Position numbers and translations under genes: made by a program. Shown here piece by piece: positions 39,823-48,256 of a stretch of DNA of 64,000 nucleotides (its first letter is position 1; every line of letters begins with the position of its first letter). The notes under the pieces are model-generated. The model was not told the DNA's origin. It searched no databases and saw only the letters and a program-made list of their open reading frames with translations. The stretch lies in the NCBI RefSeq assembly GCF_046195335.1, contig NZ_CP176093.1. One strand, given 5' to 3'. Origin of the DNA: Methanospirillum lacunae (GTDB taxonomy: Archaea > Halobacteriota > Methanomicrobia > Methanomicrobiales > Methanospirillaceae).

Positions 39823-41076
39823 TTATGGAAAAAACCATTGAATCCCAAGCGCTAAAATACAGGTTACACACCCAAAAATTAGTTGGGGCAGAGTATAATA
39901 TTTTATTACTGTCTTAACATCATCACCGGTCTCCCGATGAATTAACCAGAAATATGGATCTGTCACGAAGCAAATAACTCCCGTTCCAGCAATAATAAGT
40001 AAAAATAATGATATCGGGTTTAATATTCCTGATATTTTTTCCTGTGCCATTAATAATGAGGTAAGTGATGCTGTAACAATTCTCGATCCTTGTGCAGTTT
40101 GAATAAGTGCAGCTAATAGAAATGGAACGATTATTAATGGAACTGTTTTGTAGATCAATCCAAGGGCATCATCGGCAAATGATGTCTGTTGTATAACATA
40201 TCCCAGGGCACCTGCTCCGCAGATATCAAAAATAATAACACCGGCATGTTTTGCACCAAGAACAAACCCGGTCCATCTCTCATCAGGTTTTGTAACTACA
40301 ACTGCTGTTATCATTCCTGATAGCATAAAAAACTGTACAAGACTAAGGTGATCAAGATTAAATACGAAAATTCCAATAAAAATGCTAATGATTAATACGA
40401 TAAACGGAGCCCATGCCTTTGGATGAAATTTCTCATGATATTTGGGAAAAAGTTCTAATTCCTCTAGTGTGATGGTTTTCAAAAATTTTTTCTGCATATA
40501 CATAACCATTATACCAAGAAAAATCAGGGCAATGGGTATCGCAACCAAATTATAGATAATAGGGGAAAGATGAGATGAAAAATTCTCAAATAATGAGAGG
40601 GTAATTGGTGTTGGATAGACATATGCAATTCCAAGAACACTTCCAATTGCAATCAGGTATAATAGGGCTGATTGCTTTTTTCTATCAGAAGTGAAATTTT
40701 CCATCATTGGAGATAAAACTAAAAATGATGTTATCGGGCAGGTTGATGGAATTGCGAGAGCAAAACCTGACAAAGAAGATAAAATTGATGGATTTTTAAT
40801 AATTTGTCGTATATCAGAGATTATTTCCTGAATGAACCCCTGTTCGATAAGATATTTAGCCATTACCGAACCTGCAAGGATTGGGATTCCAAAACTATTA
40901 AAAATCAATGCAGATCCCTGGGAAATTTGAACCAATACAGCGTTTAAACTGGTTCCCATAGCTAACCCAAAAACCAAGGCACCCCCGGTTAAGGTAAAAA
41001 ACGGAGGCATTTTATTTTTTATTCCGATTATTGAGATTAGGATAATCACCAAAAGAAATACGAGAAGTGAATACAT
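39823..41076 (-). CDS. GntP-like organic-anion permease (417 aa)
   Basis: About 11-12 hydrophobic segments, no signal peptide, length close to the 430-450 of GntP-family transporters. The features that place it are the N-terminal small-residue helices with P-P-F-F-T-L-T-G-G-A, the re-entrant-like G-I-P-I-L-A-G-S-V-M-A, I-P-S-T-C-P-I-T-S-F and the R-I-V-T-A-S-L-T segment. It is predicted to import a sugar acid or related anion. A closely related permease class (DUF401-like) cannot be excluded. AT-rich, unlike the ATPase upstream, and bracketed by a 28-bp direct repeat. Confidence 0.78.
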   Translation of the reverse strand: MYSLLVFLLVIILISIIGIKNKMPPFFTLTGGALVFGLAMGTSLNAVLVQISQGSALIFNSFGIPILAGSVMAKYLIEQGFIQEIISDIRQIIKNPSILSSLSGFALAIPSTCPITSFLVLSPMMENFTSDRKKQSALLYLIAIGSVLGIAYVYPTPITLSLFENFSSHLSPIIYNLVAIPIALIFLGIMVMYMQKKFLKTITLEELELFPKYHEKFHPKAWAPFIVLIISIFIGIFVFNLDHLSLVQFFMLSGMITAVVVTKPDERWTGFVLGAKHAGVIIFDICGAGALGYVIQQTSFADDALGLIYKTVPLIIVPFLLAALIQTAQGSRIVTASLTSLLMAQEKISGILNPISLFLLIIAGTGVICFVTDPYFWLIHRETGDDVKTVIKYYTLPQLIFGCVTCILALGIQWFFP

Positions 41077-41188
41077 GAATGATTAATCAAATGTAAAAAG
41101 GTAATAAGTTTCTTTAGTTATAAAAAAAATCAATTTTTTTAAGTAGAAAATTTAATACCCATATGCTCCTTTTTTTGTACTAAAAAGT

Positions 41189-41216
41189 CAGGGTGAGAGT
41201 CATGAGGTTACCGTTT
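41189..41216. repeat. 28-bp direct repeat, copy 2 (relic of the ATPase gene start)
   Basis: Read on the minus strand it reproduces the ATPase start, M-T-L-T-L, then runs into a stop after two more codons. It is therefore a truncated copy of the 5' end of that gene left 1.5 kb away. The rest of the 324-base gap (41077-41400) shows nothing else. Confidence 0.65.
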
Positions 41217-41400
41217 GACATAAGTGATTTCAACCTAGGTCATTTCATTTCAGAGCCGAATTAGTCAACGTGCTCAAATTTTTGTAAAATGATGAAGATA
41301 TTTCCCTCTATTATATGAGAATTAACATATGAGTGACCCAAGCGTACAATAACTAATAAATCTTTATTGAACCATATTTTCAAATTTCATTTATATAAGT

Positions 41401-42189
41401 TTAAAGACTAGATTTTCTTATCTTAATAGTTGAAGGATTACCATTTTTATCATCCAATAGTAGTCTAATTTCAGATTCTAGGTCATTGTCAGCGTTTGGA
41501 CGCATAATAATCTCATCTATTAAAAATTCAAGATTAACACTAATACGTTTTCCATTTTCTGAATCTATTCCGGCATTTTTATCTTTGAGCAAATCGTAAG
41601 GGTCTGGTTTAGTTATCAAGACCCGATATTCATATTCATCACGGTATGCAGGTCTTTTATAGAATAACCTGAAACAGTTATCAGTTAGGTATTGTTTATT
41701 ATCCAACATTGTTGTATCATAAGTAACAAATCCAATAACAAATTGATGTTCACTGTGATTTTCTACTATTTTCTTTATTTTTCCAATAGATGTTTTTATC
41801 GCAACTTGACTGCTGCCTCCTTCAAATTCATTCCACATATATAGGGACTCTTCTTCACTTGTATGAAAGCAACATCCGTATGAATAGTGCGTTAATATCG
41901 AATAGAACTGACAATGCGACTCATAATTACCATAAAGTCCGGGATCCTTATCTGATAAATTATAATCCTTTCTAAATTGATCATAAATTTCATTAAAGTC
42001 ATTTTGAGAGATAATACCTTCCCTCTTATCTTTCCAATCTGATATTCGAGAAAAAAATAACTTCTTTGTTTGAATAAATTTCTTAAAACAATCAAAATTT
42101 GAATAATATTTATACAGAGATAACTTTTCATCAGGTGAAATTATTAAATGGTTACCATCTATTGCATCTACTAATTCTGATAAACTCAT
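41401..42189 (-). CDS. DUF2971 family protein (262 aa)
   Basis: Matches DUF2971 by the opening L-Y-K-Y-Y-S, F-F-S-R-I-S-D-W-K-D (the family's S-x-P-x-x-F-N-D region), and the later Y-G-C-C-F-H-T with M-W-N-E-F (C-F-S, M-W-x-x-Y). Function unknown; the family is patchily distributed and often found in accessory regions. A TATA box (CTTATATAAG, 42210-42219) sits about 25 bases before the ATG, predicting a leaderless transcript. Low GC unlike the replication gene next door, so probably a cargo or neighbour gene. Confidence 0.85.
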   Translation of the reverse strand: MSLSELVDAIDGNHLIISPDEKLSLYKYYSNFDCFKKFIQTKKLFFSRISDWKDKREGIISQNDFNEIYDQFRKDYNLSDKDPGLYGNYESHCQFYSILTHYSYGCCFHTSEEESLYMWNEFEGGSSQVAIKTSIGKIKKIVENHSEHQFVIGFVTYDTTMLDNKQYLTDNCFRLFYKRPAYRDEYEYRVLITKPDPYDLLKDKNAGIDSENGKRISVNLEFLIDEIIMRPNADNDLESEIRLLLDDKNGNPSTIKIRKSSL

Positions 42190-42209
42190 TTTTAAAAATC
42201 AGATTTCAT

Positions 42210-42219
42210 CTTATATAAG
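42210..42219 (-). promoter_or_regulatory. TATA box of the DUF2971 gene
   Basis: CTTATATAAG, palindromic, centred about 25 bases upstream of the ATG at 42189, consistent with a leaderless mRNA. It sits at the edge of the iteron cluster. Confidence 0.55.
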
Positions 42220-42241
42220 TCATATTTTCCTAATGAATATT

Positions 42242-42535
42242 GAGCGGGAGAAAAAACTCAATCCTTGGTTAGAGCGGGACCTCCCGCTCTCCTTTGCCCC
42301 ATATATCCCGGGTAAAACTAAGTTTTATCTAATTATTATAAGTATTAATAATAGAGAGCGGGAGGAAAGGGTCAGAGAGACCAAACCCATAAACCGAATT
42401 TCCTCTCTCTCCGTGTGTCTGTGGATCCCGCTCTCCCGCCCAATGATCCACCGGACAACGGAATACCAACAAAATTAATAACCAACGAAAATATGAGAGC
42501 GGTACCTTCCCGCTCTCATCACTATTCTCCCGCTC
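42242..42535. repeat. GAGCGGGA iteron cluster around an AT-rich core (candidate replication origin)
   Basis: Seven exact copies of GAGCGGGA in both orientations at 42242, 42272, 42282(-), 42356, 42426(-), 42508(-) and 42528(-), plus near copies at 42434(-) and 42497. Two copies at 42271-42290 form a 9-bp palindrome arm pair around CC. Between copies three and four lies an AT-rich stretch (about 42312-42355), as expected of a DNA-unwinding element. It lies beyond the 3' end of the replication operon and upstream of DUF2971; no protein gene was seen within. Confidence 0.72.
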
Positions 42536-42594
42536 TACCAGATAAATCAGAATAGATCTGAATTTACTGACAAAAAATAATAAATAAAATTTTT

Positions 42595-42906
42595 TTATCT
42601 AACCAAACTAACAGGCCCTTTCCGGTTCTTTCCTTCCATCACAGCTCTCACCCGGGTGACCGGAATTGCATATCTCACCCCCTTAATATCAAGATATACC
42701 CCCCGGCCACTCACAGACAGCCGGACTCTCCCCCAGGACAACTCTTCATCACCAAGACCAGCAAGAACATATACCAAAACCCTCCCCGGGATTTCAAATC
42801 TTCCCACCTCATCAACAAACACTACAAGGTTCTCATTCTCTTTGATAATCCGCCCACAGAGCACAAAACCGGGTTCAACTTTTTCTTCAACAATAAACTG
42901 ACCCAT
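42595..42906 (-). CDS. Small beta-rich protein of the island (103 aa)
   Basis: Mostly short hydrophobic strands separated by Gly and charged turns (V-E-P-G-F-V-L-C-G-R-I-I, G-R-F-E-I-P-G-R-V-L-V-Y-V-L, V-Y-L-D-I-K-G-V-R-Y-A-I-P-V). No family recognised. The strong ribosome-binding site GAGGTGA, 7 bases before the ATG, and position 78 bases downstream of the replication gene support a shared transcript. It could be a regulator or accessory replication protein, but that is only context. Confidence 0.7.
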   Translation of the reverse strand: MGQFIVEEKVEPGFVLCGRIIKENENLVVFVDEVGRFEIPGRVLVYVLAGLGDEELSWGRVRLSVSGRGVYLDIKGVRYAIPVTRVRAVMEGKNRKGPVSLVR

Positions 42907-42983
42907 ACAACGTTCACCTCACTTTTTTTGACACTCTCAAGTACACATGCAAAAATCGGATCCCGAATCAGGATACCAATTAC

Positions 42984-45875
42984 TTACGGAGGACCGGGAC
43001 TGAGAGAATCCGTGTCAAAATTCTCGCTGATCGTCTTTTTGTAGCACTGATCACACACATGAACCCGGGAATCTGGATCAGACCAGACAGCAGGCTGAAG
43101 ATTGCAGACCTGACACCGGCCACTGGGAACGTCTCGTTTCACGAGATTCTTTGTATCAATCACGCCCGGAAGAGTGATGATAGATGCGACCTCACGCGAA
43201 ACTGTACGTTTATAGCACGAACGACACAGCATTCTTTGAATGGCCTTTGAATTTTCAGCAACCCGCTCCTTGTACTGTGTCGGGCATTTTCCACAGACAC
43301 TACATCTCTGGCGATCTCCATGACCTGATATCCTGACAAAATTTCGTGACTGCACATCTGCCATCGACATCGAAGTATCGCAAACATCCGGATTTACATG
43401 AGCCGGATAAGATGATTCATTCATATCATCAGGATCATTCCCATCAGAGTCATCAGATTCCTGATATTCATCATCACAGAGCCAGACACTCCCGCCTTTC
43501 TCCCAGGCTTTGTACAACGCAGCATCCCAGAGATACACCCGGGTCCGTCTCATTGTTGAGCAGCCTTCATCACCACTCGTTACCGTCCGGTCAAGAAACG
43601 AAACAGCCGGACACTTGTCAAGCAGACCGGAGTAGGTCTTGCCATACGAATGATACCCGTGAAGAAGTTTTCCTACCGATGAATTTGTAAGACCTGAGGC
43701 ATGCTGCAGATCTCCAATCGTCACCTCATACTGATTCATCGAAGACAAAATACCAATGAGATTACTCTCACGTTTCGTCAGTTTGTTGGCCTGGGCTCCG
43801 GTCTCACCATTCAGCATTGCAAACAGCCGTGCTGCTTCATTAAAATCAGTTCTATCAGCAATCACACAGGTCACAGAACCGATGGTTTTTGTCTCACGCT
43901 GACGCTGGTTGAGTGCTGCATTCGTTCTCACCAAATCAAGCAGCATATCAGGATTTCGTCTGTTTTCAGCAGACTGAAACCTGATCTTTCTTGCATATGG
44001 AATGACCACCCAGACCGGTGAGAGAGACTCCCAGATCTGCCTGCATACAAGCACTTCCTCAGATTCAGGACTAGTAGCATCAGGGAGATCTTCAGCACCG
44101 GAAAGTGTCCTGTCAAGAACTCTCTTATCCTGATCTTCTGAATCATCGATCCAGCAGGTCAGCATCCGGTTAAAGACCTGATCATCACCGGGACCTTCAA
44201 CCTTTGCAATCCACCAGACACACCGTTCAGGAATTACATAGGTCTCAGCCTTTCGATCCTTGCTCACTGTCCGGTAGGGAAACGGCTTTTGAAAAGAAGT
44301 TGTAACACCTTTCAAAACTTCCTGCATCTGATCTGAAAGACTCACATCATCAAGTGCAATGACACTGCCTGCAGAAAGATCTTCCATGTAAAATAATGCC
44401 TTGTCACTCAGCCTGCCTTCAAGTCTGAACTTCTTTGGAACAAGACTCTTCATCGTCTCGATAGCATGAGACTTCCCTTTCCCTGACTCACCGGTAATAG
44501 AAACATGAAGACCTTTACTGTTGATGACAGACCGGGACGCAAAAGAATGAATAAGACATTCTGCAACAGTCTGATCTCCTTCATGAACAGATGCAAACGT
44601 TTCAAGCATGAAAGAGAGAGGATCAGCAGATTCAAGGATCCCTGTGCACCGGGACAAGATAGACTCATTCACCTCATCCGGCCCATCATCACCGTGACCG
44701 GAAGAATCACTTGAGCCAGATGCTTCGTACAGGGCTTTAGCCTGTGCCATCTCTTCTTCAGAAAGGGGAAGCCGTCCTTCAGCCTCCATCTTTGCTCTGA
44801 TCCGTTCTGATCGCAGTTTTGCGAGTCTTGCCTCAAAATCCAATTTGGGTGGATCAAACCTGGCACGAAGTTCTGGCCATCTCTGTTTCCCTCCTCCACA
44901 TGATGTATGATGGCATCCTGCAAAGATCGCCCCGTTCTCAAACTGAATAGCATATGCTCCGTCAGTATGAGCTGAAGAGAACGGACAGGAATCAAACACA
45001 AAAACCTTGCCACCCTGATACGGTTTTTCAGTATACGAAAAACCATGACCAGAGAGCCATGATCCAAGATCTATCCGGGAATCAGATTTCAGGACATGTT
45101 CTTTATCCGGTCCAGTGCAAAGATCAGGGTGCTCAGATGAAAGAAGCAGACGAAGCTTATCTTCACTAACAAGAGAATCAGAAGACTGTGGATCAACAAT
45201 GGACTTGAGAATTTTCGATCTCCGGTGTGGTCGTTCTAAAAGATTATCTCCTTTTCTTGACAGCGTCCCATACACTTTCCAAATTCTTGAAGCGTTGAAA
45301 TTGGCTGTATCCACCATGCAACGTGAATCAGAAAACCGGCGATCAAGCAGCTCTAGAACAGATTTAACAATCGCTTTACTTTCATCATTCTGAGGGAGAT
45401 CAATCCGGTACAGAAGATGAGCACCATTTCCAGAATCAGCAATAATCGGATCAGGCCATCCAAGCCCGGAGAGAAATTCTGCAATTGTATCAGCCCTGCA
45501 GATGGCATCTGCATGCTCACTCTCAGAAGAAGAGACTCCTGACGGTCTGCGGGGATCGATATCAATCGGCAGCCACCGTCGCCTGATAATATCAGAATCG
45601 CCAGTACTTGCATCTTTTTTCCCAAGTCTGAACTTGATCCGGTTTGCACGACGGACAAGAAGAGCAGGATCAACATCATTCAGAGTGACATAAATTCCTG
45701 AAACCTTGCTATCTGCATCATACTTGAGAATTTCTGTAGCAGCTTTCTCCCGGTCTGAAAAGTACCCGCTACAGATCCCATCATCCCGAATGATCCTGAT
45801 CTCAAAGATGCCGTCATGCTGAGAAAGAAGATGAAGAGAAGTAATTATCTCCTTTACCTGTATCTCTTCAGGCAT
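42984..45875 (-). CDS. PrimPol-helicase replication protein with C-terminal zinc ribbons (963 aa)
   Basis: The N-terminal archaeo-eukaryotic primase-type polymerase domain has the catalytic D-I-D (D105, D107), a S-G-N-G-A-H-L-L-Y motif with H153, and S-R-I-W-K-V-Y-G-T near 215. A Cys/His zinc motif follows (C-P-F, C-H-H-T-S-C). The ATPase domain has a P-loop G-E-S-G-K-G-K-S at 462-469 and Walker B I-A-L-D-D-V near 512. A helix-turn-helix-like segment (about 745-790) precedes two CxxC zinc ribbons (C-S-V-C-G-K-C ... C-R-S-C and C-Q-V-C ... C-D-Q-C). Such proteins initiate replication of archaeal plasmids and proviruses. GAGGTG precedes the ATG. Active-site residues appear intact. Confidence 0.85.
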   Translation of the reverse strand: MPEEIQVKEIITSLHLLSQHDGIFEIRIIRDDGICSGYFSDREKAATEILKYDADSKVSGIYVTLNDVDPALLVRRANRIKFRLGKKDASTGDSDIIRRRWLPIDIDPRRPSGVSSSESEHADAICRADTIAEFLSGLGWPDPIIADSGNGAHLLYRIDLPQNDESKAIVKSVLELLDRRFSDSRCMVDTANFNASRIWKVYGTLSRKGDNLLERPHRRSKILKSIVDPQSSDSLVSEDKLRLLLSSEHPDLCTGPDKEHVLKSDSRIDLGSWLSGHGFSYTEKPYQGGKVFVFDSCPFSSAHTDGAYAIQFENGAIFAGCHHTSCGGGKQRWPELRARFDPPKLDFEARLAKLRSERIRAKMEAEGRLPLSEEEMAQAKALYEASGSSDSSGHGDDGPDEVNESILSRCTGILESADPLSFMLETFASVHEGDQTVAECLIHSFASRSVINSKGLHVSITGESGKGKSHAIETMKSLVPKKFRLEGRLSDKALFYMEDLSAGSVIALDDVSLSDQMQEVLKGVTTSFQKPFPYRTVSKDRKAETYVIPERCVWWIAKVEGPGDDQVFNRMLTCWIDDSEDQDKRVLDRTLSGAEDLPDATSPESEEVLVCRQIWESLSPVWVVIPYARKIRFQSAENRRNPDMLLDLVRTNAALNQRQRETKTIGSVTCVIADRTDFNEAARLFAMLNGETGAQANKLTKRESNLIGILSSMNQYEVTIGDLQHASGLTNSSVGKLLHGYHSYGKTYSGLLDKCPAVSFLDRTVTSGDEGCSTMRRTRVYLWDAALYKAWEKGGSVWLCDDEYQESDDSDGNDPDDMNESSYPAHVNPDVCDTSMSMADVQSRNFVRISGHGDRQRCSVCGKCPTQYKERVAENSKAIQRMLCRSCYKRTVSREVASIITLPGVIDTKNLVKRDVPSGRCQVCNLQPAVWSDPDSRVHVCDQCYKKTISENFDTDSLSPGPP

Positions 45876-45973
45876 AACCACCTCGACAGATACTAAAAAC
45901 TCCTTTTACACGAGCAGTTCTGCAGGAGAAGTCTCCTGGATGATACAAGGATTGAACATCAGATCTATGTAAA

Positions 45974-46348
45974 TTATGACCTGACATCCTTATACTCTCT
46001 AATTTTATACTCTCCAATTCGTACCGCTCCACCTGCATGAATCTGATATGCTTTATAGGCAGAATCCTCAAAAACCCAGAGTTGAATCAAACCGGGAATT
46101 GTATTACTGCGAAAGAGTTCAGAAAGTTCGATGATCTCTCTGCGAAAACACTTTCGTGTAAGATCACGCCTGATGGATTTTACCTTGATGAAAATAAGTT
46201 CATCAAATCTCCATGCAATTAGATTAAACGGAATAGAACCGGGGCGTCGTTCTGTTATCCTGACAACGTGATAATCCTGTCCTTTCAGATACTCCCTGAC
46301 TGCGTACTCGGCGATTCTGTTATTCTGATACTCATATGATGGGCTCAT
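45974..46348 (-). CDS. PD-(D/E)xK-fold protein with substituted catalytic residues (124 aa)
   Basis: Resembles Holliday-junction-resolvase/UPF0102-type nucleases: N-terminal helix R-I-A-E-Y-A-V-R-E-Y-L, then P-F-N-L-I-A-W and L-I-F-I-K-V-K-S. The expected Asp is N42 and the expected Glu/Gln is K55, with only K57 kept, so cleavage is doubtful. The ATG at 46348 has GGAG about 9 bases upstream; an ATG 18 codons earlier is possible. Located just before the replication gene, on the same strand, so probably in its operon; it may bind branched or origin DNA. Confidence 0.7.
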   Translation of the reverse strand: MSPSYEYQNNRIAEYAVREYLKGQDYHVVRITERRPGSIPFNLIAWRFDELIFIKVKSIRRDLTRKCFRREIIELSELFRSNTIPGLIQLWVFEDSAYKAYQIHAGGAVRIGEYKIREYKDVRS

Positions 46349-46807
46349 CCACTCTTCTCCCTGGAGCGCCTGATCTCCAGCCGTGAGCAATGAAAAACCC
46401 AACCCGGTTTATCAGTTTTCCTCTTATCCTACCAGACAGGACAGATATTCTTAACAGACCAGCCGATAAAACATGATCACTCCCCAAGTTACAAAGCCTG
46501 CAAGCGAAAATAACTCCCGGGGAGTACAAGTCTATCATATCACAATTCCTGGTGTCATGATGATACCTCGTTTACTCTTGTTCAAATGCGTTCGTTTCAA
46601 TTGATACCAGAAATCTGGCACCGAACACATAGTCTTCCTGAGACATTCGTAAATGTTTTGAAATAATCTTGAAAAGTTGACGAAATATATATGTACATAT
46701 AATGTTTATCGGATTACGATTTTTTACCTGAACCAGATATTTGCGCATGTTTACATAATATCCAAAATAACATGCCTGGAACGAAATGCCAGAGCAGGTG
46801 ATCTTGT

Positions 46808-46921
46808 ATGACCTCCAATCACGTTTCTGACTATATATTTGAGCCCGTTTCCCCCCCTACCCAGAATACTTTATATACTCGTGACCTACCCCATAGTGTC
46901 GCAGGAAGAGCGACAGGGTGA
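46808..46921 (+). CDS. Possible 37-aa leader peptide gene
   Basis: ATG at 46808 is preceded by AGGTGATC, an almost ideal match to the archaeal anti-Shine-Dalgarno, 4 bases away. The frame ends at 46921, 5 bases before the next start. The composition (Pro-, Thr-rich) resembles nothing known, and the TATA box at 46870 lies inside it, so it may be incidental. Confidence 0.3.
   Translation: MTSNHVSDYIFEPVSPPTQNTLYTRDLPHSVAGRATG
46870..46877 (+). promoter_or_regulatory. Strong TATA box of the three-gene cassette
   Basis: TTTATATA followed by CTCGTG, about 50 bases before the ATG at 46927. A small hairpin (GTCGC, 46898-46902, with GCGAC, 46910-46914) lies in the predicted leader, immediately before the ribosome-binding site. 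Confidence 0.6.
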
Positions 46922-46926
46922 AAAAG

Positions 46927-47436
46927 ATGGGGGATTTCACACAAAAAAGCGTTGTAAAGTCTGCAACCAGAAAATTAACTGCACCGATCTCGGACTATGC
47001 TTCCTTTAGCGCACTCATCCAGGATGTAGTTGAAAACAATCCATGGGGATGTACAGCGTATGAGTCGGTCGGAGTTACCAAACCTGCTGTAGAAAAGACA
47101 AAAGAGACGTATGCTGCAGCAGTTACCTATGAAAATTCAGAGGCAAAACAGATTGGAAAGATTCCTGTCCGTGGACCTTCAATGGCAGCAGTAAACACTG
47201 CAGTAACCCAGATCACGGGCAATGCTGCAATCACTACTGCAATGGGTTCTGGTGTTTCAGCATCACGTGACAGCTCTGAAGATACCTTCAGTTGCACACT
47301 CAAATGTCATGCAAGCAATGGAGAACTCTATTCGGTGACGTTTAAACGTGATAGTATCAACCTCTCCAGTTATGAGGCTGATACCATCCGGACCGGACTT
47401 GAAACCTGGGCAGATACTGTTGCTATTCTGGCATGA
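46927..47436 (+). CDS. Ala/Ser/Thr-rich island protein, first gene of cassette (169 aa)
   Basis: No signal peptide or membrane helix. The composition is rich in small residues, with the segments V-R-G-P-S-M-A-A-V-N-T-A-V, T-G-N-A-A-I-T-T-A and a C-terminal strand-rich part (C-T-L-K-C-H, Y-S-V-T-F-K-R). ATG at 46927 is 6 bases after AGGGTGA; a GTG at 46918 is the alternative. It has its own promoter, points away from the replication operon and is followed by an exported and a membrane protein. It could be a structural (capsid or surface) protein, but no family match is claimed. Confidence 0.72.
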   Translation: MGDFTQKSVVKSATRKLTAPISDYASFSALIQDVVENNPWGCTAYESVGVTKPAVEKTKETYAAAVTYENSEAKQIGKIPVRGPSMAAVNTAVTQITGNAAITTAMGSGVSASRDSSEDTFSCTLKCHASNGELYSVTFKRDSINLSSYEADTIRTGLETWADTVAILA

Positions 47437-47468
47437 TTGGTAATTTTTTTTCATTTCCGGGGGGAAAC

Positions 47469-48020
47469 ATGAAAGGGAGTTACATCATAGCAGGATTAAT
47501 ATTCCTGCTTATTGCCGGACTTGTTGGAGCAGAATATCACGCAACGACAATTACTTCTGATGGATCAGTGATGCTTTCATCTGCCGGTTCAGACGAGAAC
47601 GGATCAATGATATCAAGAGTGATGGCCCTTGATTCTGCAAAAGTCAGTAGAACCAGTGAAAATGGCATTGATATCAATGAAGATCTTTCAGTTTCTGGGA
47701 CCGGACCGGTGTTATTCACTGAATTTGTTTCAGGTGCTGTAAAAAATTCGGATATACAATCCAGATGTTCATTTCTAGACGAAACTGATGATAAGATTCT
47801 CGCTGAAGCATCCAGTGTAATATCCGGAATCCTGCAACATGGGGAGGTCAAATCATCACGAAAAGTCGGACAATCATTCTCTGATATGATGGAAACAAAC
47901 GGATCAGGCATGGTCTTCATGGGTTCACAGATGAATGGAAACAGGAGTATGATAAGTCAGGGGTTTATCTCAGGAAACATGACAATCAGGGATCTTTTAA
48001 AAAACGGGGGGAAAATTTGA
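47469..48020 (+). CDS. Exported protein, second gene of cassette (183 aa)
   Basis: Signal peptide at residues 4-22 (I-I-A-G-L-I-F-L-L-I-A-G-L-V-G-A, then E-Y). The mature part is Ser/Gly/Met-rich, with only one Cys, and no known domain. A G-rich ribosome-binding site sits 5 bases before the ATG; the ATG at 47433 overlaps the previous stop and is less likely. The stop overlaps the start of the next gene, so the cassette is translationally coupled. Confidence 0.72.
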   Translation: MKGSYIIAGLIFLLIAGLVGAEYHATTITSDGSVMLSSAGSDENGSMISRVMALDSAKVSRTSENGIDINEDLSVSGTGPVLFTEFVSGAVKNSDIQSRCSFLDETDDKILAEASSVISGILQHGEVKSSRKVGQSFSDMMETNGSGMVFMGSQMNGNRSMISQGFISGNMTIRDLLKNGGKI

Positions 48021-48256
48021 TCCTTGAACTGATATCAGGAGGTGCTATCAGTGCATGTGCATTCAACCTGATTGTATTATACATACTCTACCGGCGGTAT
48101 ATCTCTTTGTTAGAAGAATCCATCGAATTTGTAGGGATAATACTCACTTCACTTGAAGAACAGGAGGATGGGTCGATACAGACTGATCTCCTCTCACTCG
48201 CTGCTTTCTCAATGGATCATGTGAGCAGACTCACTGCTCTGACCGGAAGAATCTGA
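48017..48256 (+). CDS. Small membrane protein, third gene of cassette (79 aa)
   Basis: TTG start overlapping the previous stop (TTGA), preceded by a GGGGG ribosome-binding site. One transmembrane helix (about residues 6-28, A-C-A-F-N-L-I-V-L-Y-I-L-Y), then a polar cytoplasmic or exposed tail of about 50 residues with acidic clusters. No family recognised. The size and position resemble holin- or anchor-like partners in other elements; that is only suggestive. Confidence 0.62.
   Translation: MILELISGGAISACAFNLIVLYILYRRYISLLEESIEFVGIILTSLEEQEDGSIQTDLLSLAAFSMDHVSRLTALTGRI

Noticed and set aside
32955..41350. Short shared strings AAGCGTACAAT and CGAATTAGTCAA in two distant gaps, considered as att sites
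   Set aside because: About 11-12 bases of match between AT-rich gaps is expected by chance at this window size, and spacing around them differs.
45868..46071. 67-codon minus-strand frame between the nuclease-fold and PrimPol genes
   Set aside because: Overlaps both genes in another frame and lacks a ribosome-binding site.
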